64,000 nucleotides of DNA, taken from assembly GCF_900100355.1 (NCBI RefSeq), contig NZ_FNFH01000003.1:248001-312000 (forward strand), in the 5' to 3' direction. A program made the position numbers and the translations under genes. The stretch comes from Microbulbifer yueqingensis (GTDB taxonomy: Bacteria > Pseudomonadota > Gammaproteobacteria > Pseudomonadales > Cellvibrionaceae). Below the pieces are notes generated by a model. The model ran no database searches. It saw nothing but the letters and a program-made list of their open reading frames with translations, and had not been told where the DNA came from. Positions within the stretch are counted from its first letter, which is position 1; each line of letters starts with the position of its first letter. Shown here one piece after another: positions 12,529-22,817 of this stretch.

Positions 12529-13867
12529 CCTGTTCCAGTCTCCACCGAGACACCAACCCCTGGCCGCGCGTATGCGGCCCCGCAGTCTGGCCCAGTACAT
12601 GGGCCAGACGCATTTATTGGGGCCGGGAAAACCGTTACGTGAAGCCGTCGAGCGTGGGCAGTTGCATTCGATGGTCCTGTGGGGCCCCCCGGGCGTGGGC
12701 AAGACCACTTTTGCCAGGTTGCTGGCAGAGGAATGCGATGCGCGTTTCGCCACCCTTTCGGCCGTGTTGGCGGGCGTGAAGGACATACGCGCAGCGGTGG
12801 CCGAGGCTGAGCAGCATCATGCCCAGAGCGGTCGGGGAACCATCCTGTTTGTCGATGAGGTGCACCGCTTCAATAAGGCGCAGCAAGACGCCTTCCTACC
12901 TTACGTGGAGGAGGGCACTGTCACTTTTGTCGGCGCCACTACTGAAAACCCGGCTTTCGAACTGAACAACGCCCTTCTGTCCCGCTGTCGCGTGTACATG
13001 CTGCGCAGCCTCGATGAGGAGGAACTCCTGGCGCTGCTGCACCGGGCGCTGGCCGAGGACGAGGCGCTGCGCGCGCTCGACCCGGAAGTGGATGAGGAAG
13101 TGCTGGGAAAACTGGCAAAGGCCGCCGACGGTGACGCCCGCGGGGCCCTGAACCTGCTGGAGATCGCCTGCGACCTGGCCCGGGAGGAGGGCGGTCGCTA
13201 CCGGATTGACGAGGCGGTGCTGACAGAGGTGTTAAGCGCTGACGTGCGCCGCTTCGACAAGGGTGGCGATTACTTCTACGACCAGATTTCTGCAATGCAC
13301 AAGTCGGTACGGGGCTCGGATCCCGACGCGGCGCTCTACTGGTTTGCGCGGATGGTGGACGGCGGATGCGACCCCCTGTATATCGCCCGCCGTGCCGTGC
13401 GAATGGCCAGCGAGGATATCGGCAACGCCGATCCACGGGCCCTGCAGGTTGCCCTCGGCGCCTGGGACGTGCAGGAACGGCTGGGCAGTCCTGAGGGAGA
13501 GCTGGCCATCGCCCAGGCGATTGCCTACCTGGCGGTGGCCCCGAAAAGCAATGCGGTCTACACCGCCTACAAGCGGGTGCTGGCGGATGTGCGCCGCGAT
13601 CCAAGTTACGAGGTGCCGGTCCACCTGCGGAATGCGCCCACCAAGCTGGCGAAGAGCATGGCGCACGGGGCGGAATACCGCTACGCCCACGACGAACCGG
13701 ACGCCTTCGCGGCGGGCGAGAATTATCTGCCGGAACCAATTCACGATCGGGTGTATTATCACCCGGTGCCGCGCGGCCTGGAGCTCAAGATAGCGGACAA
13801 GCTGGAGAACCTGCGCCGCCTGAACCGGGAAAGTGATCGCCAGCGGTATCCCGCGCGCAGGAAGTGA
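12521..13867 (+). CDS. rarA: Replication-associated recombination protein A (RarA/MgsA)
   Basis: RarA is an AAA+ clamp-loader-like ATPase that acts at stalled replication forks. The product is 448 residues. Walker A GPPGVGKT is at 55-62, Walker B ILFVDEVHRF near 107-116, and sensor 1 GATTENP follows. The C-terminal tetramerisation part includes GSDPDAALYWFARM and the family motif IARRAVRMASEDIGNADP. The ATG at 12521 overlaps the end of lolA. Confidence 0.96.
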   Translation: MSDLFQSPPRHQPLAARMRPRSLAQYMGQTHLLGPGKPLREAVERGQLHSMVLWGPPGVGKTTFARLLAEECDARFATLSAVLAGVKDIRAAVAEAEQHHAQSGRGTILFVDEVHRFNKAQQDAFLPYVEEGTVTFVGATTENPAFELNNALLSRCRVYMLRSLDEEELLALLHRALAEDEALRALDPEVDEEVLGKLAKAADGDARGALNLLEIACDLAREEGGRYRIDEAVLTEVLSADVRRFDKGGDYFYDQISAMHKSVRGSDPDAALYWFARMVDGGCDPLYIARRAVRMASEDIGNADPRALQVALGAWDVQERLGSPEGELAIAQAIAYLAVAPKSNAVYTAYKRVLADVRRDPSYEVPVHLRNAPTKLAKSMAHGAEYRYAHDEPDAFAAGENYLPEPIHDRVYYHPVPRGLELKIADKLENLRRLNRESDRQRYPARRK

Positions 13868-13916
13868 ATGGGGCCGGCGGGCCGTAGAGCATAGAGGGCA
13901 GGGGAGCGACGAGAGA

Positions 13917-14291
13917 ATGCAATTGCTGGCGGTTGCCCTGGGGGGGGCGATAGGCGCGATCATCCGTTACCTGGTAACGGTGTGGACCTACCCCCTGACC
14001 GGCGGAAAATTCCCCCTGGGGACCCTGATTGTCAACGTGACCGGCTCCTTCCTGATCGGTGTGGTGTACGTGGCCATCGTGGAGCGGGGCATGTTGTCCC
14101 CGGAGTGGCGCCTGCTGCTGATGACCGGCCTGTTCGGCGCACTGACCACCTTCTCGACCTTCTCGCTGGAAACACTGCTGTTGTGGCACAATGAGCAGCC
14201 CCTGATGGCGCTTGCCTATATTTTGATCAGCCTGGTGCTCTGCCTGGCTGCTACCGGCGCGGCCATCGCACTGACCATGAAATATCTATAA
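13917..14291 (+). CDS. crcB: Fluoride efflux channel CrcB (Fluc)
   Basis: CrcB/Fluc is a small dual-topology channel that expels fluoride. The product is 124 residues with four hydrophobic helices. Hallmarks are GGAIGAIIRY in helix 1, GTLIVNVTGSF with the central conserved Asn, and GLFGALTTFSTFSLE. The ATG at 13917 is preferred to an upstream in-frame start because it removes a charged leader and has GGGGAGCGACGAGAG before it. It lies between rarA and serS with gaps of 49 and 18 bp. No fluoride riboswitch is seen upstream. Confidence 0.93.
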   Translation: MQLLAVALGGAIGAIIRYLVTVWTYPLTGGKFPLGTLIVNVTGSFLIGVVYVAIVERGMLSPEWRLLLMTGLFGALTTFSTFSLETLLLWHNEQPLMALAYILISLVLCLAATGAAIALTMKYL

Positions 14292-15587
<1,296 letters not shown>

Positions 15588-15633
15588 GTCCCCCTGCCAG
15601 GGGCCGGCCAATTGAGTATTACGGATTACCAGA

Positions 15634-17013
15634 TTGCGCTATTTACCCCTCGCATTTGACCTCGTCGACCGCCCCTGCCTGCTGGTAGGGGGCGGTTCCA
15701 TCGCCACCCGCAAGGCCCGCCTGCTGCACAAGGCTGGTGCACGCCTGCTGGTGGTTGCCCCGGATATCACCGATGAACTCGCCCAGCTGGTCGTGGACAG
15801 CGGCGGTGAGTACTTCCCGGCCATTTACGAATCCCCCTTCCTCGACCGCGCAGAGATGGTGATTGCCGCCACCTCGGACGAAGTGGTAAACGCCCGGGTA
15901 TCTGCCGATGCGCGGGCGCTGCGATTGCCGGTTAACGTGGTTGACTCCCCACAGCTCTGTACCTTTACCGTGCCAGCCATTGTGGAACGCGGGCCCCTGT
16001 CCATCGGTATCAGCAGCGGCGGCGCCGCGCCGGTACTGGCGCGGGGAATTCGCGCCCAGCTTGAGGCATTGCTGTCGCCCGCCGTGGCATCGCTCGCGGA
16101 GCTGGCAGCAGGTGTGCGGGACAAGGTGAAAGAGGCCCTGCCGGAGCCGCAGCGCAAGGATTTCTGGCAGTGGGTTTTCACCGGGCCGGTGGCCACCAAG
16201 GTGGAATCGGGACGGCCGGAAGAGGGCAGGCAGCAGTTGCTGGAGGCCCTGGAGAGCTGGCGCGGCAGCCCCGAGCCCAGTGGCGAGGTCTACCTTGTTG
16301 GCGGGGGGCCCGGTGACCCTGACCTGCTCACGTTCCGTGCCCTGCGCCTGATGCAGCAGGCGGACGTGGTGCTGTACGACCGGCTGGTTTCCTCCCAGGT
16401 GCTGGAACTCGTCCGGCGCGATGCCGAGCGTATTTACGTCGGCAAGAAAAAAGAGTTTCACTCAGTTCCCCAGGACGATATCAACCAGCTGCTTGTGGAC
16501 CTGGCGAGGCAGGGCAAGAAGGTGCTACGCCTCAAGGGCGGCGACCCGTTCATTTTCGGCCGTGGCGGGGAGGAAATTGACCGGCTCGCGGACGCGCGCA
16601 TACCATTCCAAGTGGTCCCGGGTATCACCGCGGCATCTGGTTGCTCCACTTACGCAGGTATCCCGCTCACTCACCGGGACCATGCACAGTCAGTGCGTTT
16701 TATTACCGGCCACCTGAAACAGGGGGAGCTGGTGCTGCCGTGGAGTGAGTTGGCTTCGCCGGGCCAGACCCTGGTGTTTTACATGGGCCTCACCGGCATC
16801 GATACCATCTGTTCGAAGCTGGCTGCCCACGGACTGCCCACAGATACCCCGGCAGCACTGGTAGAAAAGGGCACTACACCGGAGCAGCGTGTGGTGGTGG
16901 GCAATCTGGAAACCCTGCCGGATCTGGCGCGGGCAGGGGGTGTCGAGGCGCCGGCGCTCGCCATCGTCGGCGGTGTAGTGAGCCTGCACGAAAAGCTCCA
17001 GTGGTTCCGCTGA
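15634..17013 (+). CDS. cysG: Siroheme synthase CysG (trifunctional)
   Basis: CysG turns uroporphyrinogen III into siroheme: the C-terminal half methylates (SUMT), the N-terminal half dehydrogenates precorrin-2 and chelates iron. The product is 459 residues. The NAD-binding [14 protein letters not shown] is near residue 20, and [14 protein letters not shown] in the dehydrogenase half holds the serine region that is phosphorylated in Salmonella. The SUMT domain starts at about 218 with [18 protein letters not shown] and contains [16 protein letters not shown]. The start is TTG at 15634, giving [10 protein letters not shown] like other CysG proteins; no ATG fits and the ribosome site is weak. 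Confidence 0.95.
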   Translation: MRYLPLAFDLVDRPCLLVGGGSIATRKARLLHKAGARLLVVAPDITDELAQLVVDSGGEYFPAIYESPFLDRAEMVIAATSDEVVNARVSADARALRLPVNVVDSPQLCTFTVPAIVERGPLSIGISSGGAAPVLARGIRAQLEALLSPAVASLAELAAGVRDKVKEALPEPQRKDFWQWVFTGPVATKVESGRPEEGRQQLLEALESWRGSPEPSGEVYLVGGGPGDPDLLTFRALRLMQQADVVLYDRLVSSQVLELVRRDAERIYVGKKKEFHSVPQDDINQLLVDLARQGKKVLRLKGGDPFIFGRGGEEIDRLADARIPFQVVPGITAASGCSTYAGIPLTHRDHAQSVRFITGHLKQGELVLPWSELASPGQTLVFYMGLTGIDTICSKLAAHGLPTDTPAALVEKGTTPEQRVVVGNLETLPDLARAGGVEAPALAIVGGVVSLHEKLQWFR

Positions 17014-17125
17014 ACCGTTCCGGAAAGCCCGCCCTTCACTGAGTGACAGCTGCGGCCTCGACGGCCGACTCCCCGACTGCGGGCGCTATCTATACTGCTA
17101 CATAGATTCTGTAGTGGTATAGAGC

Positions 17126-17389
17126 ATGGTTGTCGCGCTGATCCGATTTTATTGCACCCTTTTAGTGCGGAGCTTCCTTCCGGTGGAGGCAGAGATATGC
17201 CTGCCGGACCCTGGCGACAGCCATGCACGGCGCTACACCCGCAGTTACCGGGTGAAGCGCGGCTGGGTAAAGAACCTCTGGATTGCCGCCTCCCTCCTGA
17301 TGCTCTGTTTTCCCCTGCTGCCGTTCGTGCTGGGGCTGGGGCTGCTTACATCCCTGCTGTCGTTTGCCATCCTCGATGAAACCGCCTGA
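17126..17389 (+). CDS. Small hypothetical membrane protein
   Basis: An 87-residue protein of unknown function. The N-terminal 45 residues are polar and contain a basic stretch HARRYTRSYRVKRGW; residues 48-83 form one long or two short hydrophobic helices (LWIAASLLMLCFPLLPFVLG and LGLLTSLLSFAILDE). It is isolated between cysG and the acylase gene. The ATG at 17126 is the first in frame, but no clear ribosome site precedes it, so an internal start is possible. Coding status is inferred from the coherent basic-then-hydrophobic pattern. Confidence 0.55.
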   Translation: MVVALIRFYCTLLVRSFLPVEAEICLPDPGDSHARRYTRSYRVKRGWVKNLWIAASLLMLCFPLLPFVLGLGLLTSLLSFAILDETA

Positions 17390-17414
17390 CCGGGACTGCG
17401 CCAGTGCGGCCCGG

Positions 17415-19781
17415 TTATTCCAGGGTAAGGCGGTGAACCGGCTCTCCCTCCACCAGGGGTGATGGGTTGCCCTCCACCCAGTCGTGGTGACCGTTACCGA
17501 AGAAGGGTGATAGCGGATGCGCGCTCTGTCCCGTGGCCATATGGAAGATGGCATTCTCCTCGCGCCCCGGCGCCACCACCATGCGCTGCGAGGCGCCGGT
17601 GGTCGGGGACTGCGCACGGGGCAGGTGAGTGTCGCCCGAGAGCTGGTCGGCGGGCATGGCGGTGAACCAGTTAACCGGTGCCAGCGCCCGCCCCAGGGGA
17701 TGGCGGATGCGGGCGGTGTTCTGCACGCCCCAGGTCTGCTCGGCGAGCGGCAGGCCACTTGCGGCCATCTTTTCCAGGACCCTGTCCAGGGCAGTAAATT
17801 TCAGTGCGCGCCAGGACTCGAAGTCCGGATTGAGCAGGTGCGCGGGCTCCGTGCTGTTCATCTCCCAGGCCGCGTATTCCAGCTGTCGTTTCATCGGGCC
17901 GAAGGAGAAGTCTTCCTGGAACCTGCGCATATAGGTGAGCACCGGTGCCGTGGCCATTTCCAGGAATTTCAGCCGGTAGTTGCGGACTATGCGGTAACCG
18001 ACGGAATCCGCACTGGCTCGCCCACCCCATTGCTCCAGCTCCCGACGTACGTCGGCATAGTCCTCATTGCGATCCAGTAGCGCCAGCAGCTGCTGCTGCC
18101 AGCGCTCCAGGAACAGGGCCCGATCATCCAGCTGAAGTTCGAGCAGGTCCTGCTCGGTAAATGAATCCGCTGCAAACAGGGCATCGCGGATCTGCTGCTG
18201 GCGGGCGCCGAGCGCATAGCCGTGATTTCCCATTACGGCGAGCCGGGGCCCGTCCATCACCCGGCTGTTGGCAGTCCAGATACGATTCGACGGCGGGTTG
18301 TACACCCGCGGCTGCTCGGAGTTGTCGAGGTAACCGTCCCAGTATGCCTCGCCGTCCGCCCACGAAAGCGAGCGGCTGCCATCAAGCCCCACGCGCCGCG
18401 GAACGGCGCCGCCTACGGTCCAGCCGATATTGCCGTCGCTGTCGCCGACCACCAGGTTCTGGTGGGGAATACCGAGTTGCGGACCCAGGTCCAGGGCTTC
18501 CTCTGCAGATTCGGCTTTTTCCATCTGCAGCAGGTTCAGGTTGGCGCCGCGAATATCATGGGCCACCCAGCGGTAGGCGAGGGGAGTGCCGCGGTGGTCG
18601 CTGCCCACCACCGGGCCCCAGATGGTCTTGCGAACCTCGAGGGTCTCCGGTACCGCCCCTTTCACCATTATGCGCTCCTTCTCGATGCTGAACTCCGTCC
18701 AGCCATCCGGCGTGCGATAGCGTTTGCCGTCCTCACTGACCTCGATTTTAACCAGGTCGCCCCAGTCGCCCATGGTGTTGGTGAAACCCCAGGCTATGCG
18801 GCCGTTGGAGCCGACAACTGCGATCGGGCCTCCGGGCAGTGTGGCCGCACGCATCTTGCGGTCGGTGCCGGGAATGCTCCAGCCGGCACGGTACCAGATG
18901 TTGGGCACGTCGAGGCCCAGGTGCATATCGTCTGCCAGTATGGCGCCGCCGTGTTCCGTCAGCGCGCCGCCCACGACCCAGTTGTTGCTGCCGAAGACCT
19001 GGTCGTCACTTTCCATTACCTGGTAGGCAATGGTGTCATCCGCCTGCAGGAGGGTGGCAATGTCAGTCCGGGGCAGTGACACCGGGCCGCGAGCCTCACC
19101 GACCAGCGGCGCATCCCAATTGCCGCCTTCGGGGAAAAAGAAACCGTACAGGTCTCCGGGCAGCAGGTCAGCGAGTGCGGTGTCCCTCTGCTCGAACTTC
19201 CCGATCGGGCTCTGCAGGCTCAGGTACATACTGAATACGCTCAATAAGCTGTCTGCCTCGGTCCAGGGACGTGGCTCCTTGCCCAGTAGCAGGTATTCCC
19301 AGGGATGGCTGCCCAGCTGTGCCAGCCCGTAATTCACCCCCTTTACGTAGTGGGAAAGCACTTCGCGGTGGTCCCTGGGCAGCGCGGCGACATTCCGCTC
19401 GGCGCGTTTGCGGAACTGGTGTACCCGCACCTCGCGGTCGTGCTCCAGGGCCGCCGGCCCGACCAGGGCGGAAAGCTCGCCGGCGGAATTCCGGCGCAAC
19501 AGGTCCATCTGGAAGAAGCGCTCCTGGCCGTGGAGGAAGCCCAGGCCGAAGGCGATGCTGGCGCGACTGTCGGACACAATCATCGGAATGCCCTGGGCGT
19601 CGCGCCGGATACTCACAGGCTCCTCCAGTTGCCCGGTGTGCAGAACACCATCAAGCAGAGGGAGGCTCTGGCGCAGCCACAGCCAGGCAGCGGCCAGGAG
19701 GAGGGCGGCGATGGCACAGAGGATGATCAGGACGCGTGCGGTCAGGCGTAGGGGGGCGGTACGGGCCATGGGTACTTCCAT
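17415..19781 (-). CDS. Penicillin acylase family protein (Ntn hydrolase)
   Basis: This S45 family N-terminal nucleophile amidohydrolase hydrolyses acyl amides; known members act on beta-lactams, acyl-homoserine lactones or aculeacin. The product is 788 residues. A signal anchor or signal peptide spans about 14-36. The autoprocessing site is FGSNNWVVGG, with the nucleophile Ser near residue 265 that becomes the beta-chain N-terminus; conserved GYALGARQQQIRD and an Asn/His-rich C-terminus (FFGNGHHDWVEGNPSPL) follow. ATG at 19779-19781 is used; ATG at 19767-19769 after GGAAG is an alternative. It is divergent from a TonB-dependent receptor, which may share its substrate or product. Confidence 0.9.
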   Translation of the reverse strand: MEVPMARTAPLRLTARVLIILCAIAALLLAAAWLWLRQSLPLLDGVLHTGQLEEPVSIRRDAQGIPMIVSDSRASIAFGLGFLHGQERFFQMDLLRRNSAGELSALVGPAALEHDREVRVHQFRKRAERNVAALPRDHREVLSHYVKGVNYGLAQLGSHPWEYLLLGKEPRPWTEADSLLSVFSMYLSLQSPIGKFEQRDTALADLLPGDLYGFFFPEGGNWDAPLVGEARGPVSLPRTDIATLLQADDTIAYQVMESDDQVFGSNNWVVGGALTEHGGAILADDMHLGLDVPNIWYRAGWSIPGTDRKMRAATLPGGPIAVVGSNGRIAWGFTNTMGDWGDLVKIEVSEDGKRYRTPDGWTEFSIEKERIMVKGAVPETLEVRKTIWGPVVGSDHRGTPLAYRWVAHDIRGANLNLLQMEKAESAEEALDLGPQLGIPHQNLVVGDSDGNIGWTVGGAVPRRVGLDGSRSLSWADGEAYWDGYLDNSEQPRVYNPPSNRIWTANSRVMDGPRLAVMGNHGYALGARQQQIRDALFAADSFTEQDLLELQLDDRALFLERWQQQLLALLDRNEDYADVRRELEQWGGRASADSVGYRIVRNYRLKFLEMATAPVLTYMRRFQEDFSFGPMKRQLEYAAWEMNSTEPAHLLNPDFESWRALKFTALDRVLEKMAASGLPLAEQTWGVQNTARIRHPLGRALAPVNWFTAMPADQLSGDTHLPRAQSPTTGASQRMVVAPGREENAIFHMATGQSAHPLSPFFGNGHHDWVEGNPSPLVEGEPVHRLTLE

Positions 19782-20060
19782 CAAATCTTATTCTATTGCT
19801 CGGCACCTCGATAATAGCAGTGGGCCCTGCACCAAAATAGTTACCGGGGGACATAAGCTGGTCACAGAAACTGCTTTAAAGAGGAATAATGTGCCATTAA
19901 AGTCGGTGGCTCTCCGGGGTGCCCACTAGAACTGACCAGTCACTAGAAAAAAGTCATAACGGGCTTTCAAAAGCGCACATTGGCACGTAATATGGCGCCC
20001 AATAACAAAAACACGAAGCAAACATCACGCTTTTTCTATAACAACAAACGCGAGGACGCG

Positions 20061-22643
20061 ATGATGCACGACGCCGATCAGACCGGTAGCAACCGGAATT
20101 TCCGTCTGTCCATTCTCTCCCAGGCTGTTGCCTTTGCCACCGCGATCAGCGGCTCCGCTTATGCGGCCGAGATCGAGGAAGTGGTGGTTACTGCGCAGAA
20201 GCGCTCGGAGAACCTGCAGGATGTACCCATTGCGATTTCCGCCTTCACCGGCGAGAACATCGAGAAGATGGGTGCCCAGAGCCTGACCGACCTGGGTAAA
20301 TCCACCCCGGGTGTCGAAATGAACAACGACACCGCACTGCAGCCGACCTATAACATCCGCGGCATCCAGACTTCCGACTTCACCGTGGGCTCCGACCCGG
20401 CGGTAGCGGTCTACGTCGACGGTGTCTACACCGGCCGTGGTGCTGGCGCCGAGGTGCCGCTGGCGGATATCGAGCGGGTTGAGGTGCTGAAAGGCCCGCA
20501 GGGCACACTGTTTGGCCGCAACGCCACCGGTGGTGCCATCCACATCATCACCAAGCGTCCCTTCAATGAGGACCAGACCGAGGTGTCCCTGACTGCCGGC
20601 AACTACGGCCGCATGTCCTCCGACGTGATCGTTAACCGCGCCATCAACGATCGTGCCGCGGTGCGCCTGACCGCGTCCACCGACAAGCGCGACGGCTATT
20701 ATCCGAACGCCCTCGACGGTTCCGACTGGGGTGGGCAGGACACCAAGACCCTGCGCGCTGCGGTCTCGCTGCTGCCGACCGACAACACAGAAATCCTGTG
20801 GCGCGGCGAGTACAGCCGCCTTGACCAGAACGGCGCCACCCGCGTGTCCATCAACGACTCTATTTCTGTCGGTGGTGGCGATCTCTTCGGTGACGTGGCG
20901 TTCGATTTCGGCAACGTGGAAGAGCGCGACCTGTACGGCACCTCCCTGAAGGTCACCCACGACTTCGAGAATGTAACCCTCACCTCCATCACCGCGTACC
21001 GCACCTTCGAGGCGTACATCGGTCAGGACGAGGACGGTGCCAATAACCCGGACTTCTATTTCGGTTCCGGAAACACTGACGACCAGGAGTTCTTCTCGCA
21101 GGAGTTCCGCCTGAACGGTGAGACAGACACCCTCAAGTGGACCCTGGGCGCTTCCTATTCCCAGGAGAAGCTGGAGCACAACACCGAGGCTTTCTTCACG
21201 CCGAGCACCTTCGAGAGCTTCGCGCTGTACACCGCTCTGAAGGACAGCCCCGAGGCCCTGGGTGCGTTGGGTGTGCCGGCGGAGACTATCGCTGCACTCG
21301 ACGCAATGACCGACGTCCAGGTTGCGGAGCAGGTGCCGATGTTCCGCGAGATGCTGCGTAACACCCAGATTCCCCTCGCTCCGGGTCTGGCTGCCAGCGG
21401 CGACGGCCTGATGATCGCCAACTTCTTCGGCACCTACATGCTGCCGAGCCTGCTGGCCCAGGCGCAGACCTCCCCTGAGGCCATGGCGGCCTTTATGGGC
21501 AGCTTCGACTGCGCGCCACAACTGCAGACCTACCTGGGTACCGGCGATAACAGCCAGCTGCAGGGCTGCCTGCTGCTCGGTGCGAATGCCTTTGTCCAGG
21601 GCACCGATGCCAGCTGGGGTGAGAATGTGCTGAATACCGGGGACTACCGCTCTGCAGCCATCTACGGCGACGCTACCTGGTCACTGACTGATCGTACGGA
21701 CCTCACTTTCGGCCTGCGCTACACGCAGGACGAGAAAGACTTCTCGATCGATACCCAGTACCAGAACGAGCTGTACGGCATTCCTTTCGGTATCGCCTTC
21801 TTCAGCGGCGGCCAGCCGATGATCTCGGAAGAGCCGTCTGACAGCTGGTCAGACCTGTCCGGCCGCATCGTGCTGAACCATCACTGGAATGACAGCGTGA
21901 TGACCTACGCTTCAGTGTCGAATGGTTTCAAGGCGGGTGGTTTCAACAGCCTGAACTACGGTGCAAATATCGAGAACTCCTTCGACCAGGAGAACGTCAC
22001 CAACTACGAAGTCGGTATGAAGTCCAATCTGCTGGACAACCGCATGCAGTTGAACGCGTCCCTGTTCGCTTACGAGTACGATAACCTGCAGGAATTGAGC
22101 CTGATCGGCTTCCCGATCCCGAGCTACAACCTGCGTAACGCCGATGCCGAAGGGCGGGGCGCCGAGGTGGAAGTGCTGTTCGCGGCTACCGACAACCTGC
22201 TGATCGGCGGTAACTACTCGAACCTGAAGACCGAGTACACCCGCTACCAGATCATCGAGGCTGCCGGTGAAACCGCGGCGGATGACCGCACCGGCGATCC
22301 GCGCGTTGGCACTCCGGAGAACAAGTTCAACCTGATGGCGGAATACGTTATCGGCCTGAACTCCGGCGGCGATGTTGTCCTGCGGGGTGACTACAACTGG
22401 ACCGGCGAGCGTGTAGGCACCATCTCTGACCCGTCGTTGACGGTACCTGACTACCAGCTGCTGAATGCCCGCGTGGCCTTCAACAGCCCCAGCGACACCT
22501 ACACTGTGTCGGCCTGGGTCCAGAACCTGACCGATGAGGAGATCGTGGGTTCATACGGTGGTCCGGGTAGCGCGATCGGCTCCGAGACCGGCTGGCGTTT
22601 CCAGCCGCGGATGTTCGGCGCGGACGTCACTATGCGCTTCTGA
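20061..22643 (+). CDS. TonB-dependent outer-membrane receptor
   Basis: This is an energised outer-membrane importer of 860 residues from the ATG at 20061, which has GAGG upstream; an in-frame start at 19980 would add an unlikely 27-residue leader. A signal peptide ends around AYAAE (36). The TonB box lies in EEVVVTAQKR (39-48). The plug domain follows (VPIAISAFTGENIEK, VYVDGVYTGRGAG, VERVEVLKGPQGTLFGRNATGGAI), then a 22-strand barrel ending in aromatic F (MFGADVTMRF). An acidic, Ala- and Leu-rich insert at about 385-525 contains a Cys pair and is probably an extracellular loop. The substrate is unknown. Confidence 0.92.
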   Translation: MMHDADQTGSNRNFRLSILSQAVAFATAISGSAYAAEIEEVVVTAQKRSENLQDVPIAISAFTGENIEKMGAQSLTDLGKSTPGVEMNNDTALQPTYNIRGIQTSDFTVGSDPAVAVYVDGVYTGRGAGAEVPLADIERVEVLKGPQGTLFGRNATGGAIHIITKRPFNEDQTEVSLTAGNYGRMSSDVIVNRAINDRAAVRLTASTDKRDGYYPNALDGSDWGGQDTKTLRAAVSLLPTDNTEILWRGEYSRLDQNGATRVSINDSISVGGGDLFGDVAFDFGNVEERDLYGTSLKVTHDFENVTLTSITAYRTFEAYIGQDEDGANNPDFYFGSGNTDDQEFFSQEFRLNGETDTLKWTLGASYSQEKLEHNTEAFFTPSTFESFALYTALKDSPEALGALGVPAETIAALDAMTDVQVAEQVPMFREMLRNTQIPLAPGLAASGDGLMIANFFGTYMLPSLLAQAQTSPEAMAAFMGSFDCAPQLQTYLGTGDNSQLQGCLLLGANAFVQGTDASWGENVLNTGDYRSAAIYGDATWSLTDRTDLTFGLRYTQDEKDFSIDTQYQNELYGIPFGIAFFSGGQPMISEEPSDSWSDLSGRIVLNHHWNDSVMTYASVSNGFKAGGFNSLNYGANIENSFDQENVTNYEVGMKSNLLDNRMQLNASLFAYEYDNLQELSLIGFPIPSYNLRNADAEGRGAEVEVLFAATDNLLIGGNYSNLKTEYTRYQIIEAAGETAADDRTGDPRVGTPENKFNLMAEYVIGLNSGGDVVLRGDYNWTGERVGTISDPSLTVPDYQLLNARVAFNSPSDTYTVSAWVQNLTDEEIVGSYGGPGSAIGSETGWRFQPRMFGADVTMRF

Positions 22644-22666
22644 TCACGAGCGTTCACGACAAATGG

Positions 22667-22694
22667 AAAGGGCCGGCTTATGCCGGCCTTTTTC
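22667..22694 (+). terminator. Rho-independent terminator after the TonB receptor
   Basis: AAGGGCCGGC-TTAT-GCCGGCCTTTTTC forms a stable hairpin followed by a T-run, 24 bp past the stop. Confidence 0.9.
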
Positions 22695-22817
22695 ATTTCA
22701 GGCGAGTGGACAATATGGGGAAGGGCGCGCCAAAAACCTTTCCACCGCTGGCAATTTCATGGGAATCACGCCAAAACTGCGTATGATCATTGAAAGCCAT
22801 AAGCAGTGACCAATCGC

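Noticed and set aside
13868-13916. Possible fluoride riboswitch before crcB
   Set aside because: The 49-bp gap is too short for the aptamer and lacks its conserved core.
19978-19996. TGGCACG sequence upstream of the TonB receptor as a sigma-54 promoter
   Set aside because: The essential GC of the -12 element is GG at the expected position.
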